Origin: Peromyscus leucopus
Lineage: Eukaryota; Chordata; Mammalia; Rodentia; Cricetidae
Direction: 5' to 3'
Length of the DNA stretch: 64,000 bases
Assembly (NCBI RefSeq): GCF_004664715.2
Contig: NC_051071.1
Location: forward strand, 4,117,501 to 4,181,500
In this document: positions 11,134 through 22,723 of the stretch, in pieces
Position numbering within the stretch: the first letter of the stretch is position 1
Layout of the letters: every line of letters begins with the position of its first letter
The notes under the pieces: model-generated
Told to the model about the DNA's origin: nothing
Databases searched by the model: none
The model's input: the letters and a program-made list of their open reading frames with translations, nothing else
Made by a program: the position numbers and the translations under genes

Positions 11134-12285
11134 ATGGGCAGACGTCAAGGCAGAAGTACATACAACAAAATGAAGAGCAATACAGCATCATCAGAACCTA
11201 GCCCGCCTCCAACATCTAGACCTGAACATCAAAAATTGGAAGAAGCAGAAGAAAGTAGCTTTATGAGTAACATCATGAAGAAGTTAGAGGCTTGTGTAGA
11301 GGAAAAGACAAGAAAATTGGAAGAACGCTGTAAACAACTAGAGGAAAGGGCAAACAAATTAGAAGAAAACAATAAAGTCCTGCAAGAAAACAATAAAGTC
11401 CTGGAAGAAAACAATAAAGTACAGGAAGAAAACAATAAAGTATGGAAAGAAAATCATGAAAAAGCAATGAAACAAATAAAGAAAACAGTCCAAGACTTGA
11501 AAAGGGAAATTGAAAAAATAAAGAAGACAAAAACAGAGGGAATGCTGGAAATAGAAAACCTGAGTAAAAGATCGGGAACTTCAGATGCAAGTATAACCAA
11601 CAGAATGCAAGAGATGGAAGAGAGGATCTCTGGCATTGAAGATACAGTAGAAGAAATAGTTTCATCAGTCGAAGGAAACACTAAAGCCAACAAAGTCATG
11701 AACCAAAATGTCCAAGAAATTTGGGACACCATGAAAAGACCAAACCTACGAATTATAGGGATAGAAGAAGGTGAAGAATACCAACTCAAAGGCACAGAAA
11801 ATATATTCAACAAAATTATAGAAGAAAACTTTCCCAACTTAAAGAAGGAAATGCCTATGAAGATACAAGAAGCCTATAGAACACCAAACAGACTAAACCC
11901 CCCAAAAAAGTCCCCGTGACACATAATAATTAAACAACTAAATGTACAGAATAAAGAAAGAATATTAAGAGCAGCAAAGGAAAAAGACCAAGTGACCTAT
12001 AAAGGTAAACCCATCAGAATAACACCTGATTTCTCAATGGAGACTTTGAAAGCCAGAAGGACCTGGACAGATGTAATGCAGACACTAAGAGACCATGGAT
12101 GTCAGCCCAGACTAATATACCCAGCAAAACTTTCAGTCATCATAGACGGAAGGAACAAGACATTCGAAGACAAAGCCAGATTTAAACAATACCTATCCAC
12201 AAACCCAGCCTTACAGAAAGCACTAGAAGGAAAATTTCAACTGAAGGAAGTCAGATACACACTCAAAAACACAGGCAATAGATAA
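11134..12285 (+). pseudogene. LINE-1 ORF1 (RNA-binding chaperone), one in-frame stop
   Basis: From the ATG at 11134 the frame encodes a basic N-terminus, a long coiled coil, the RRM-like domain and the C-terminal domain of an L1 ORF1 protein, which coats L1 RNA as a trimer. The coiled coil holds a tandem 7-residue repeat of the type E-N-N-K-V-L-E (about 11359-11450). A TGA at 11917-11919 stands where an Arg codon is expected (CGA to TGA, a CpG-type transition). The same frame then stays open to 12285. Only this one lesion separates it from a full-length frame. Confidence 0.9.
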
Positions 12286-13719
12286 AGCCACAACAGTAAA
12301 CCCCAAAGAAGAGAAGTACACACACACTACCACCAAAAATAACAGGGATGAACAATCACTGGTAGTTAATATCCCTTAATATCAACGGACTTAATTCACC
12401 TATAAAAAGAAATAGGCTTACAGAATGGATACGAAAGCAGGACCCATCTTTCTGCTGCATACAAGAAACACATCTCAAATTCAAAGACAGACACTACCTA
12501 AGAATAAAAGGCTGGGGAAAGACTTTCCAATCAAATGGTCTTAAGAAACAAGCAGGTGTAGCCATCCTGATATCCAACAAAATAGACTTCAAACTAAAAT
12601 CAATCAAAAGAGATCAAGAAGGGCATTACATCCTCATCACAGGAATGATCCACCAAGATGAAGTTTCAATTCTGAACATTTATGCCCCAAACACAAGGGC
12701 ACCCACATATGTAAAAGAAACATTACTAAAGCTTAAACCACATATAAAACCCCACACATTAATAGTGGGAGATCTCAACACCCCACTTTCACCACTGCAC
12801 AGATCTCCCAAATCGAAACTTAGCAGAGAAATAAAGGACTTAACTGATGTCATGACCCAATTGGACCTAATAGATATCTACAGAACATTCCATCCTAACA
12901 AGAAAGAATATACCTTCTTCTCAGCACCCCATGGAACTTTCTCTAAAATCGACCACATACTTGGCCACAAAGCAAATCTCAACAGATACAAAACAATTGG
13001 AATAACCTCCTGTGTTCTATCAGACCACCATGGTTTAAAGTTAGATTTCAACAACAACAAAAACTACAGAAAACCTACAATCTCATGGAAACTGAATAAT
13101 GCTCACCTGAATCACCAATGGGTTAAGGAAGAAATAAAGAAAGAAATTAAAGACTTCCTAGAGATCAATGAAAATGAAGATACCACATACCCAAACTTAT
13201 GGGACACTATGAAAGCAGTGCTAAGAGGGAAATTCATAGCACTAAATGCCCACATAAAGAAGTTGGAGAAATCCCACACTAGTAACTTAACAGCACACCT
13301 GAAAGCGCTAGAACAAGAAGAAGCAAAGTCTCCCAGGAAGAATAGACTCCAGGAAATTATCAAAGTGAGAGGTGAAATTAATAGATTAAAAACTAAGAGA
13401 ATAATACAAAAAATTAATGAAACAAAGAGTTGGTTCTTTGAGAAAATCAACAAGATAGACAAGCACTTATCCAAATTAACCAAAAGACAGAGAGAGAGAG
13501 ATCAACAAAATCAGAAATGAAAAGGGGGACATAACAACAGACATTGAGGAAATCCAGAGAATTATAAGGTCATATTTCAAAAACCTCTACTCCACAAAAC
13601 TGGAAAACCTAAAAGAAATGGACATTTTTCTGGATAAGTACCACATACCTAAGTTAAATCAAGACCAGATAAACTATTTAAATAGTCCAATAACCCCTAA
13701 GGAAATAGAAAGAGTCATT

Positions 13720-13734
13720 AAAAGTCTCCCAACC
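13720..13734 (+). repeat. Target-site duplication, left copy
   Basis: Sequence aaaagtctcccaacc, identical to 15040-15054 and flanking the processed 3' UTR. Confidence 0.9.
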
Positions 13735-15039
13735 CACAATAAACTAAAATCTCCCATAATATCTACGTAACCTATACATGTTGTACCTGTACATCATAAG
13801 TCTGTATATTAAATATTTGCAAAATGAAAACATGCATACACAAAATACGTCAAGTTTTACAGACATGATTTGAATTAAAATTTACTTTGACAATGTACAA
13901 ACTTCTTTTAAAGTACCTTAAATGAATAATTCTGTAATTCTTTATAATTTGAAAATTTAGGCTTTTTTTTTCTTCCTTAAATCTCTGGGGTGTAAATCTC
14001 AAAAGATATGGGCAAAAAAGATTCTAAATTGGTTTCTGGATTTGTGTTCAAGTAAGAGTCTTAGAAATAGTTTATGCATTCATAATTGAAAAATCCAAGA
14101 CTATGTTACAGAATTAGCCACATTTAAGAACTATAGACCTGAGGTCAGCATTTTGTATAAACACCAACTGGGTTTTTCAGATTTTGCCTACAATTCAAAA
14201 TACAGCTAGTAACCTCAGAAATATATTTTAAGACCATGCTAATTCATCCTTTTAAAGACATTTCATGGGGTGGGGGGAGAGTCCACGTTAACTCTAAAGA
14301 TTGCATTTAAAGTCATGGTTGAAAAAAAACCTAATCCTACTGATGAAAAAAAATAAAAGAGCTCTCATTTGTAAACGTAAATGTGTGAACCACAAGCATA
14401 AATGGAGGTGTACATAGCCTCCACTGGAAATTGCCCCAAACCCTTGCTCATTGCTCTCCACTGTGGCAGCGATTACCCAATCTGATTAGACAGCACATGT
14501 CCCAGGGCCCTCAAGATTTTAGTTTATTGTGAGTATTCCAGTTGCTTAAAAAACCACCAGGGTGATTTGCTACTGGCTTTCTATCATTTTTATGTTTAAA
14601 TGCAAAGGAAAATTTAAAATGTCTGGAAATGTTTTTGATGAAGTAATGCAGCCTAGAAGCAATGGTTCTCTTCAACCCTTCAGATGTTAGTGGAAGCATA
14701 AAAGTCAAGACTGCATGTTGAAATTTTACTTTTGATAGTTACAGAACTGCTTGGTTAAACTAAGTGGAACCATGTGCTAATTTTACACAGTTATTGCCCT
14801 GTGCTGATTGCCACTGTAGTTTGGTATTTCCCTTTACTTTGGTGGCCTGCTTCCCTCATGCCCTGGAATACAACTCAGAGCTCCAGGCAGCGGAACCATC
14901 TGTTGTTTTGTTTGCCAGAGAGTGCACCCTGTATGGTCTCCTGTCTAAGTTGGAAATATTATGCATGTGCAGGACTATTTGAATATTTTATAAACAGTAG
15001 CACACAATAAATTCCATGCATGGGCCGCTGCTCAAAAAA
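13735..15039 (+). pseudogene. Processed mRNA fragment (3' UTR) inserted in LINE-1 ORF2
   Basis: This AT-rich insert ends with AATAAA (15006-15011) about 25 bases before an A10 tail. It is flanked by the 15-bp direct repeat aaaagtctcccaacc (13720-13734 and 15040-15054), which is LINE-1 ORF2 sequence. This is the signature of L1-mediated retroposition of a cellular mRNA. It carries no long plus-strand frame, so it looks like 3' UTR only. I do not recognise the parent gene. The last 270 bases are repeated in inverted form at 428-670. Confidence 0.88.
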
Positions 15040-15054
15040 AAAAGTCTCCCAACC
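15040..15054 (+). repeat. Target-site duplication, right copy
   Basis: Identical to 13720-13734. It overlaps the end of the A-tail and restores the LINE-1 ORF2 sequence after the insert. Confidence 0.9.
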
Positions 15055-15299
15055 AAAAAAAAGTCCAGGACCAGATGGTTTCAGCACAGAATTCTACCAG
15101 ATCTTCAAAGAAGAGTTAATACCAATACTCTCTAAATTGTTCCACATAATAGAAACAGAAGGAACATTACCAAACTCCTTCTATGAGGCTACAATCACCC
15201 TGATACCTAAACCAAACAAGGATGCAACAAAGAAAGAGAACTACAGACCGGTCTCCCTCATGAACATTGATGCAAAAATACTCAATAAAATACTGGCAA

Positions 15300-15470
15300 G
15301 CCGGGCGTTGGTGGCGCACGCCTTTAATCCCAGCACTTGGGAGGCAGAGGCAGGCGGATCTCTGTGAGTTTGAGGCCAGCCTGGGCTACCAAGTGAGCTC
15401 CAGGAAAGGCGCAAAGCTACACAGAGAAACCCTGTCTCGAAAAACCAAAAAAAAAAAAAAAAAAAAAAAA
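15300..15470 (+). repeat. B1 SINE with target-site duplication
   Basis: Full B1 (starts gccgggcg, ends 'cctgtctcgaaaaacc') with a long A tail. It is flanked by aaatactggcaa at 15288-15299 and 15471-15482. The segment 'gctccaggaaaggcgcaaag' differs from the mouse B1 form as I know it and recurs in the B1 at 59090. Confidence 0.95.
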
Positions 15471-17061
15471 AAATACTGGCAAACAGACTCCAAGAACACA
15501 TCAGAAAAATTATCCACCATGATCAAATAGGCTTCATCCAGGGATGCAAGAGTGGTTCAACATACGAAAGTCCATCAATGTAATACACCATATAAACAAA
15601 CTCAAAGAAAAAAACCACATGATCATCTCACTAGATGCAGAAAAGGCATTTGACAAAATCCAACACCCCTTCATGATAAAAGTCTTGGAGCGATCAGGAA
15701 TACAGGAAACATACCTAAACATAATAAAGGCAATTTACAGCAAGCCAACAGCCAACATCAAATTAAATGGAGAGAAACTCAAAGCAATTCCACTAAAATC
15801 AGGAATGAGGCAAGGCTGTCCACTCTCCCCATACTTATTCAATATAGTACTTGAAGTTCTAGCCAGAGCAATAAGACAACATAAGGAGATTAAGGAGATA
15901 CAAATTGTAAAGGAAGAAGTCAAGCTTTCCCTATTTGCAGATGACATGATAGTATACTTGAGTGACCCCAAAGATTCCACCCAGGAACTGATAAAGCTTA
16001 TAAACACCTTCAGCAACACAGCAGGATACAAGATCAACTCAAAAAAATCAGTAGCCCTTCTATATACAATGGACAAAGAAGCTGAGAAGGCAATTAGAGA
16101 TACATCACCCTTTACAATAGCCACAAATGACATAAAATACCTTGGGGTAACACTAACCAAGCAAGTGAAGGACCTACATGACAAGAACTTTAAGTCCCTG
16201 AAAAAAGAAATTGAAGAAGATGTCAGAAAATGGAAAGATCTCCCATGCTCATGGATAGGCAGGGTTAACATAGTAAAAATGGCAATCTTACCAAAAGCAA
16301 TCTACAGATTCAATGCAATCCCCATCAAAATACCAACACAATTCTTCACAGACCTGGAAAGAATAATACTCAACATAATATGGAAAAACAAAAAACCCAG
16401 GATAGCCAAAAGAATCCTGTACAATAAAAAAACCTCTAGAGGCATCACAATCCCTGACTTCAAGCTCTACTATAGAGCTACAGTAATAAAAAACAGCTTG
16501 GTATTGGCATAAAAACCGACATGTTGACCAATGGAATTGAATTGAAGACCCTGACATTAACCCACACACCTATGAACATATAATTTTTGACAAAGAAGCC
16601 AAAAGTGTACAATGGAAAAAAGAAAGCATCTTCAACAAATGGTTCTGGCATAACTGGATATCAACGTGTAGAAGGCTGCAAATAGATCCATATCTGTCAC
16701 CGTGCACAAAACTTAAGTCCAAGTGGATCAAAGACCTCAACATAAATCCAGGACCTAAGTGGTACATATACACAATGGTGTACTACTCAGCAGAGAAAAA
16801 CAATGGCATCATGAAGTTTTGCAGACAAATGAATAGATCTAGAAAAAATCATTCTGAGTGAGGTAACCCAGACTCAGAAAGACAAACATGGTATGTACTC
16901 ACTCATAGGAGGATATTAGATGTCAAACAAGATGACTAGACTGCTACTCAGAACTCCAGGGAGGCTACCTAGAAAACAGGACCCTAAGAAAGACACGGGG
17001 GATTGCCCAATGACAGAGAAATGGATGAGATCGTAACTATTATGATAACATAAAATGCTCC

Positions 17062-17561
17062 NNNNNNNNNNNNNNNNNNNNNNNNNNNNNNNNNNNNNNN
17101 NNNNNNNNNNNNNNNNNNNNNNNNNNNNNNNNNNNNNNNNNNNNNNNNNNNNNNNNNNNNNNNNNNNNNNNNNNNNNNNNNNNNNNNNNNNNNNNNNNNN
17201 NNNNNNNNNNNNNNNNNNNNNNNNNNNNNNNNNNNNNNNNNNNNNNNNNNNNNNNNNNNNNNNNNNNNNNNNNNNNNNNNNNNNNNNNNNNNNNNNNNNN
17301 NNNNNNNNNNNNNNNNNNNNNNNNNNNNNNNNNNNNNNNNNNNNNNNNNNNNNNNNNNNNNNNNNNNNNNNNNNNNNNNNNNNNNNNNNNNNNNNNNNNN
17401 NNNNNNNNNNNNNNNNNNNNNNNNNNNNNNNNNNNNNNNNNNNNNNNNNNNNNNNNNNNNNNNNNNNNNNNNNNNNNNNNNNNNNNNNNNNNNNNNNNNN
17501 NNNNNNNNNNNNNNNNNNNNNNNNNNNNNNNNNNNNNNNNNNNNNNNNNNNNNNNNNNNNN
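17062..17561. other. Assembly gap (500 N)
   Basis: Second run of exactly 500 N. It falls where the LINE-1 3' end should be, and a (CCA)n tract starts on its right, so low complexity probably broke the assembly. Confidence 0.99.
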
Positions 17562-17565
17562 TAAA

Positions 17566-17603
17566 ACCTACCACCACCACCACCATCACCACCACCACCA
17601 ACA
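17566..17603 (+). repeat. (CCA)n trinucleotide tract
   Basis: Imperfect cca/ccaccaccac repeats directly after the gap. Confidence 0.85.
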
Positions 17604-18452
17604 ACAAACCCAAACCTTCTTCCCTAAGCCTTTATGCTGATCACAGTTCCTGTGTTGATAGAACTTATTCTGTGGTAAAGGTCACAATGATTTACTAAAG
17701 AGATACACCTTGCAAGGGAGTTTTGATGTAGTCACACCTAAAGCATTGTTGTGATGATTGTTACATGGAGATCTTTTCCCCAAAGTTTTACTGTGTTTAA
17801 ATTTGTAAGAAAAATAAACCTCTTTATCAGACTCCAGAAGTTTTTGACCCAGCATTGGCTCATTTTTACCTTGCCTGGATTATTTCCCTACCCTGCAAGC
17901 AAATGATCTCCAGCAATACAGGATCATGTTTCAGAGGTGCTGGCATGCTCTTCTCAACCCCTTAACCTCTGGAAAATATAATTGGTTCTTTAGCTGCCAG
18001 AATTACTAACTCCTACAATGTCTTTCTTCCAGGATTGTCCGCAGTCAAACAGAGGTGATGTTAATCTCACCTATCTAGAATAAGACCACTGCCACAGTTT
18101 AATGCCAAATTTAAAGTGAGCTTTAATTAAATACTGGCTAGGTGGATGGGTTCTGGCCAGGTCCATACCCAGGTTCCTGGGAAATGGATCAGAATCACAG
18201 TTTGTAGTGGCTTAAGAAGGAAAACACACAATTCATTACAATTCCCATCATGTCCAATCAGGGCAGGCATACATCCTGACATACCTCCATCCTGTGAGCT
18301 TCCCACCCATATATGATCAAGCACATCAGTACAGATAGGTCAAACTAGCTTGTTTAGGGGAATGAAAAGCATGTGGCTTATCTCCCATAAACAATAGCCT
18401 CCAGAAGTTTAGGAACTATCTGTCCTTTGGCAAGGGACTTGCAGATCAGAGG

Positions 18453-18457
<5 letters not shown>
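17604..18457. other. Unassigned sequence
   Basis: No gene is seen. The end of the preceding stretch carries 'aagaaaaataaacctcttta' (17808 on), resembling an LTR or mRNA 3' end. I cannot assign a family. Confidence 0.4.

Positions 18458-18504
<47 letters not shown>
18458..18504 (+). repeat. (GT)n microsatellite
   Basis: About 23 GT units. Confidence 0.95.
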
Positions 18505-18506
<2 letters not shown>

Positions 18507-19115
18507 CTCTTAGGCATAGTAATTAAAACTTAAAATGTAACTTTGGCTCTCACAGTGACTTGTTTTTATTTATGTCCTCTGATCAGAGGTGGGGTACAAA
18601 TACCAGGCCCATTGTTTTGACCCAGGACTGCTTTGGAGGGTCCTTTCAGCTTTGTATTCCCCACAGGACAAACTGAAGCTTCTGCAAAAATTGCTCAATA
18701 AGTCAGCTTGTCCAGCAGTTCCATCTTGCTACCTTTGCTACTGCTTCACTACTTATAGTCCCTAAAGCCTCCAATACATACCCTCTGTCTCCAGCACATT
18801 GGGTGGAGATCCTATTCTAAGATATGAAGGCAGTACACAGAATTCAATCCTTCCCCTTCATAAGAAGAAGTCAGCAGATGCTATTTATAGGTGGTAAGAT
18901 CAATGTTTAAATATATAAGCATATATCTAGAGTTACATAGCCATCATATAGATTAAAATAGAAATGATGATAATATGTTGTCTTTGTAAAGTATGATAGG
19001 AAACTGACTAAGTAGGAATCCTGCTTTTCCTTATAATATTTTCTGAACTACCCAATTTAATACCATATGCAAATAGTAAAATCTAATTTTAACATTAAAG
19101 AGAAAAGACTCTTAG
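18505..19115. other. Unassigned sequence
   Basis: Neither a reading frame nor a repeat family that I can name is visible here. Confidence 0.4.
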
Positions 19116-19208
19116 GGCTGGGGATGTAGCCCAGTGGTAAGGCACTTCCTGGCATGAATGAGGCTCTGAGTTCAACCCATTGAAAAAACAAACAAACAAA
19201 CAAACAAA
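19116..19208 (+). repeat. ID SINE
   Basis: Begins 'gggctggggatgtagcccag', the BC1/tRNA-Ala-derived ID consensus with A and B boxes, and ends in an A-rich (CAAA)n tail. Confidence 0.88.
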
Positions 19209-19224
19209 AAGACTCCCCCCCTTT

Positions 19225-19446
19225 CTTCCTTTTCTCTCTTTGATACAGGCTTTCACTATATAGCCCTAGTTGGCCTAGAGTTCATTATGTACACGAGGAA
19301 AGCCTCAAACTCAGATCTCCACCTACATGCTTGATCCCCCTACCATTCACAATATATCTCTGGCTGGCCTGACACGTCTAAAGATCTGTTTGCCTCTGGC
19401 CTCCTATAGTTCTTGACTTAAAGGTATGGGCCACAATATCCAGCCA
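19225..19446 (-). repeat. Old B1-type SINE(s), reverse orientation
   Basis: Reverse B1 signature ('tatagccctagttggccta', 'cctcaaactcagatctccac', then again 'ctggctggcctgacac'). It looks like two diverged units head to tail. Confidence 0.65.
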
Positions 19447-19795
19447 AGAACAGACTCTTACAAATAATTGACTATGCAGAGGTAGTGCTGTGAGTAAAAG
19501 AATCAATAATGATTTGCTTACTTTTAATTTCAAAATTCAAGTGGATTTTTCCATTAATTTCATTTAGTTTCTGAAGTGATTCAGACTGAAGTTGTCACTG
19601 AACAAGGTAGTAAAAATATCCTTACAGGATTCAACCTAGAATTCAGACATTCTCTGGGTCTGGATATAGGTGACTCACTTCTTTGGAGTCTTAGTTTTCT
19701 CATCTGACAGGTATTAATGCAAATACTAATAGTACTTTGATATCAAATAAAAAATATTGAAGATCATTGAGAGGTATAAAATAAATGAAAGTGAA

Positions 19796-20024
19796 GGGCT
19801 AGAAAGATGATTCAGTGGTTAAGAGCACTTACTGCTCTTCCAGAGGATCTGATTTCAGTTTCTAGCATCTATATTATGCAGCTTACAGTTCACAGATCAT
19901 AAGCTTCTGCAACTCTGGCTCAAAGAAATCAAATAGTTCTGGCATCCTTGGACACCTACTACAACCACATGCACATGCCCCATCCCCATGCATAATAAAT
20001 TATAAAACAAAAAGAAAGTGAAAA
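19796..20024 (+). repeat. B2 SINE
   Basis: Starts 'gggctagaaagatgattcag' and continues 'tggttaagagcacttactgc' (tRNA-derived head). It ends with an A-rich tail containing AATAAA. Confidence 0.85.
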
Positions 20025-20214
20025 TGTTTATTTTAGGTATGAAGACATACCTTTATGTATAGTCTATAAATTATATAGGAGAGTAGAGTACATGCCAGAG
20101 GTACAGGTGATATGCAACAAAGCACAGAAAAAAAGCTATCCTTGGCTATGGATGAAAAGACTTCATGAAGGCACAATTATCCAATGATGCTTAAGAAGAG
20201 AAGGTTTTGAAAGG

Positions 20215-20497
20215 CACAGAAGGAAGGCAGAGGAGACACCAGCCCACCACTCAAGGAGCAACAAGATGCCAACAGACTGGTAATGCCATGACCATGTGGT
20301 AACATAAAGATTAATAGAAATGGGTTGAGTTAAGTTATAAGAGCTAGCTAGCAAGAAGCCTGACCCTTAGGGCATACAGTGTATAAATAATATAAGCTTC
20401 TGTGTGTTTACTTGGGGCCAAGCAGCTGCAAGATATGGAGGGGAGAGATTCATTCTGACCACAGGGCTGGGCAGGCCCAGAGAAACTTCTGGCTACA
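20215..20497 (+). repeat. 5' LTR of the non-autonomous element (5'-truncated)
   Basis: Matches 22850-23122 from 'ggcagagg' onward and ends GGCTACA. The first ~125 bases of the LTR are missing or unrecognisable. Confidence 0.75.
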
Positions 20498-20499
20498 TT

Positions 20500-20514
20500 T
20501 GGATGCCCAACGTG
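20500..20514 (+). promoter_or_regulatory. Primer-binding site (tRNA-Lys type)
   Basis: tggatgcccaacgtg lies 2 bases after the LTR. It resembles the tRNA-Lys(1,2)-type site used by many betaretroviruses, with cg changed to at. Confidence 0.7.
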
Positions 20515-21185
20515 TTGGCTTGATTGTCCACCTAAAACTTGAGAGAACTTAACACGAGATTCTAAAACAGAGCCAAAAACAGCTTCCTATTTCATGTCTC
20601 ATGCAGACTGGTACAGAGACACTGCAGTATTTGGACTTGAGAACAGCATGGTAGATTCCTGCCTCAGTATACAGAGCTATCTCCAAGCTGCACAGCATAC
20701 TACATGGTGGATTTAGACTTTACTCATACAGACACAAAGGGTTTATGGGCCAGCTGCATGCTACCTGATAGCAGCATGGACCCCAGATTTGATGGAGTAA
20801 GCATGACGCTCCTAGGTACTTTCACCATGTTGGGAAGCTGCAGTGGGTGGAGTGAGCAGCCAGGGCTGCTGCTTCAATCTTAGCCATGCTGCAGTTTGTA
20901 ATGATCAGAAAAGGATTATAGATACACAAAAGAGAGATTCAGATGGAATAAACCTCTAAATGGTTTATATTACATACAAAAATGTACATAGGCTTGAGAG
21001 AGAGAAAAGAAAGGATGGATATAGATAGTCATTAAAATAAAATAAAGTCTTAAAAACATAAAATTATATATAAAGAATATAATAGGCCACACAAAGATGG
21101 AAAGCACACAGAGAGTCTGGATGATATTGTCTTTGGGATTTTTAACTGCAGAAAGACATTTGATTGTAAAGGTTGCTGAATTAAA

Positions 21186-21195
21186 CACACACACA

Positions 21196-21271
<76 letters not shown>
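21186..21271 (+). repeat. (CA)n and (TA)n microsatellite
   Basis: CA tract 21186-21239 followed by a TA tract 21240-21271, inside the non-autonomous element. Thr/His and Cys/Val frames across it are artefacts. Confidence 0.93.
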
Positions 21272-21289
21272 AAGATATCATGACTGCAA

Positions 21290-21530
21290 AAATTGTGTCT
21301 AAGAATATGTTGCTTTGGAAAAGAGGTGCTGCTTTTGTTTCCACAGGAGACGACAAGCTGTGGATTCCTTCCAGGTTAATATGGGTCCATAAAGAAAGAC
21401 CCTTTGAGAGGTCTCCAGATGATCCAACCTCCAGAACAGCTTCAAGGCACCTGGCTGAGATGATCCAGCCTCACAGACTACTCCAGTCAGGACAGATTAA
21501 CAGCACCCCCAAACAGCAGGAAGTAGCCTA
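21290..21530 (+). pseudogene. Integrase C-terminal remnant in the non-autonomous element
   Basis: The frame reads A-F-V-S-T-G-D-D-K-L-W-I-P, matching the end of integrase in ERV1 (about 2425-2475) and ERV3 (about 31960-32030). The catalytic core is absent. Confidence 0.7.
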
Positions 21531-21539
21531 GAACACTGT

Positions 21540-22723
21540 CCACATTCCCCCAAAAAAATGGATTATGGAAGTTTATCTTTTTTTAGGATATTGGTTACAA
21601 ATTGTTATTGGTCATAGTCAATCTCTTTCTAAAAGAAAAAAAAAGAAATATGATATAGAAATGTAGGATATAGATATGATAGGATAAAAGAGTAGATTAT
21701 TGAATCTACTTTTAAAGAGCCACAACTTATTTGAAATGATTTACTTAGCTATAGATTTTAGTTTATTACAAATTTAAAGTTATTTTTTTATATTGTATGT
21801 ATATTTCTATTCTTATTTAAGGTATCTTGTTTATGCAAGTCATTTAAAATTGTAATATATAATTAAAATACAGAATAATTAGTGATTTATGATAATCAAA
21901 TTTATAGTCATATTAGTTAAGTTTTCTAGGTATACATAGATATATTTCAATTAGGTAGATAATCTTCAAACACTTCAAAGACCTACAGAATATGGCATTT
22001 AAAATATTTCGAAAACTTATACTTTTCTGGACAATGACACACATCTGCTCCTGGCAGCACCAATTACTTCAAATAGGATGATGGGCATCAAAGAATCACT
22101 ATATGGAGTTTGCTTTCTTTATGGCAAAAATAGCCATTTGGGCAAGAAACTGCTCTTGCCTGGGCTACTTGATAATATGTTATATAGACTTGGACATGCA
22201 GGATCCATGGGAAAGTGACCACTAAACTTTGCCTAAACAGGGTGAGATGGTCCTTCAGGTTCCTGTTTCACAGAAGAGACAGCCAGACATTCTACAGGAC
22301 ACAGAGAAAAGTGACTGAGAGACTTTAGGCCTATAGGCTGAAGATGGATGCCCCAATGTTGCAGAGGAACTCTGTGTGACTGTCCAGGTATCCAGCTGTC
22401 TCTGTCATTTCTAGAATTATAAAAGTTACTTTCAATGCACTTCCTCATTACTCAGATAATATTATATCCTTCTGGTTTCTTTGATGTAGTTGAAGACTAG
22501 ATAGTTATAATTTTGATTGGTTATGATAAAAGATAAATTAGTTATGAAACTTTGGACTAACAAATATAGGATAGATGTTAGAATATTTTCTTTAAATTTG
22601 CCAAATACAAATAGACTAGATATTGTAACTGTCATTCTTGCTTGATAACTCTTATATTATATGTAATTTTACTATGTTAAAGTTAAAACATTCCTTTTTG
22701 ATTAGACAGAAAAGAGGAAGTAC
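21540..22723 (+). other. 3' non-coding tract of the non-autonomous element
   Basis: Contains the two blocks shared with ERV1 (21965-22260 and 22370-22510), the candidate hairpin at 22141-22160 and the purine tract before the LTR. No open frame of note. Confidence 0.7.

Larger units (their letters stand above)
12366..16512 (+). pseudogene. LINE-1 ORF2 (endonuclease/reverse transcriptase), broken by insertions and frameshifts
   Basis: The endonuclease domain is readable from 12366, with N-I-N-G-L-N, Q-E-T-H, I-Y-A-P-N, G-D-L-N-T and S-D-H-H motifs. The frame breaks in a GA-rich run near 13490-13505 and resumes to about 13740. A processed 3' UTR then intervenes. RT resumes at 15055 (S-P-G-P-D-G-F), is split by a B1, shifts again near 15540 and continues in 15544-16512 with the polymerase F-A-D-D motif near 15935. 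The usual product nicks DNA and reverse transcribes L1 RNA; this copy cannot make it. Confidence 0.92.
10668..17061 (+). mobile_element. LINE-1 (L1), long but broken copy
   Basis: Order: GC-rich 5' UTR (10668-11133), ORF1 (11134-12285), ORF2 from 12366, then 3' UTR-like sequence (about 16765-17061) running into the gap. ORF2 is interrupted by a processed mRNA fragment (13735-15039) and a B1 (15300-15470). Near 16760 the sequence jumps from ORF2 to 3' UTR, so the C-terminal end of ORF2 is deleted. Because it has a 5' UTR, it was inserted near full length. Its 5' end sits inside ERV2 RNase H. Confidence 0.93.

Noticed and set aside
10672..11191. Pro/Gly-rich frames on both strands
   Set aside because: They lie in the GC-rich LINE-1 5' UTR and have no independent support.
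11229..11837. Minus-strand frames rich in Leu, Ser, Phe
   Set aside because: Antisense shadows of the LINE-1 ORF1 coiled coil.
21097..21531. 144-codon plus-strand ORF
   Set aside because: Mostly the CA/TA tract fused to an integrase tail; only the tail is meaningful and is listed separately.
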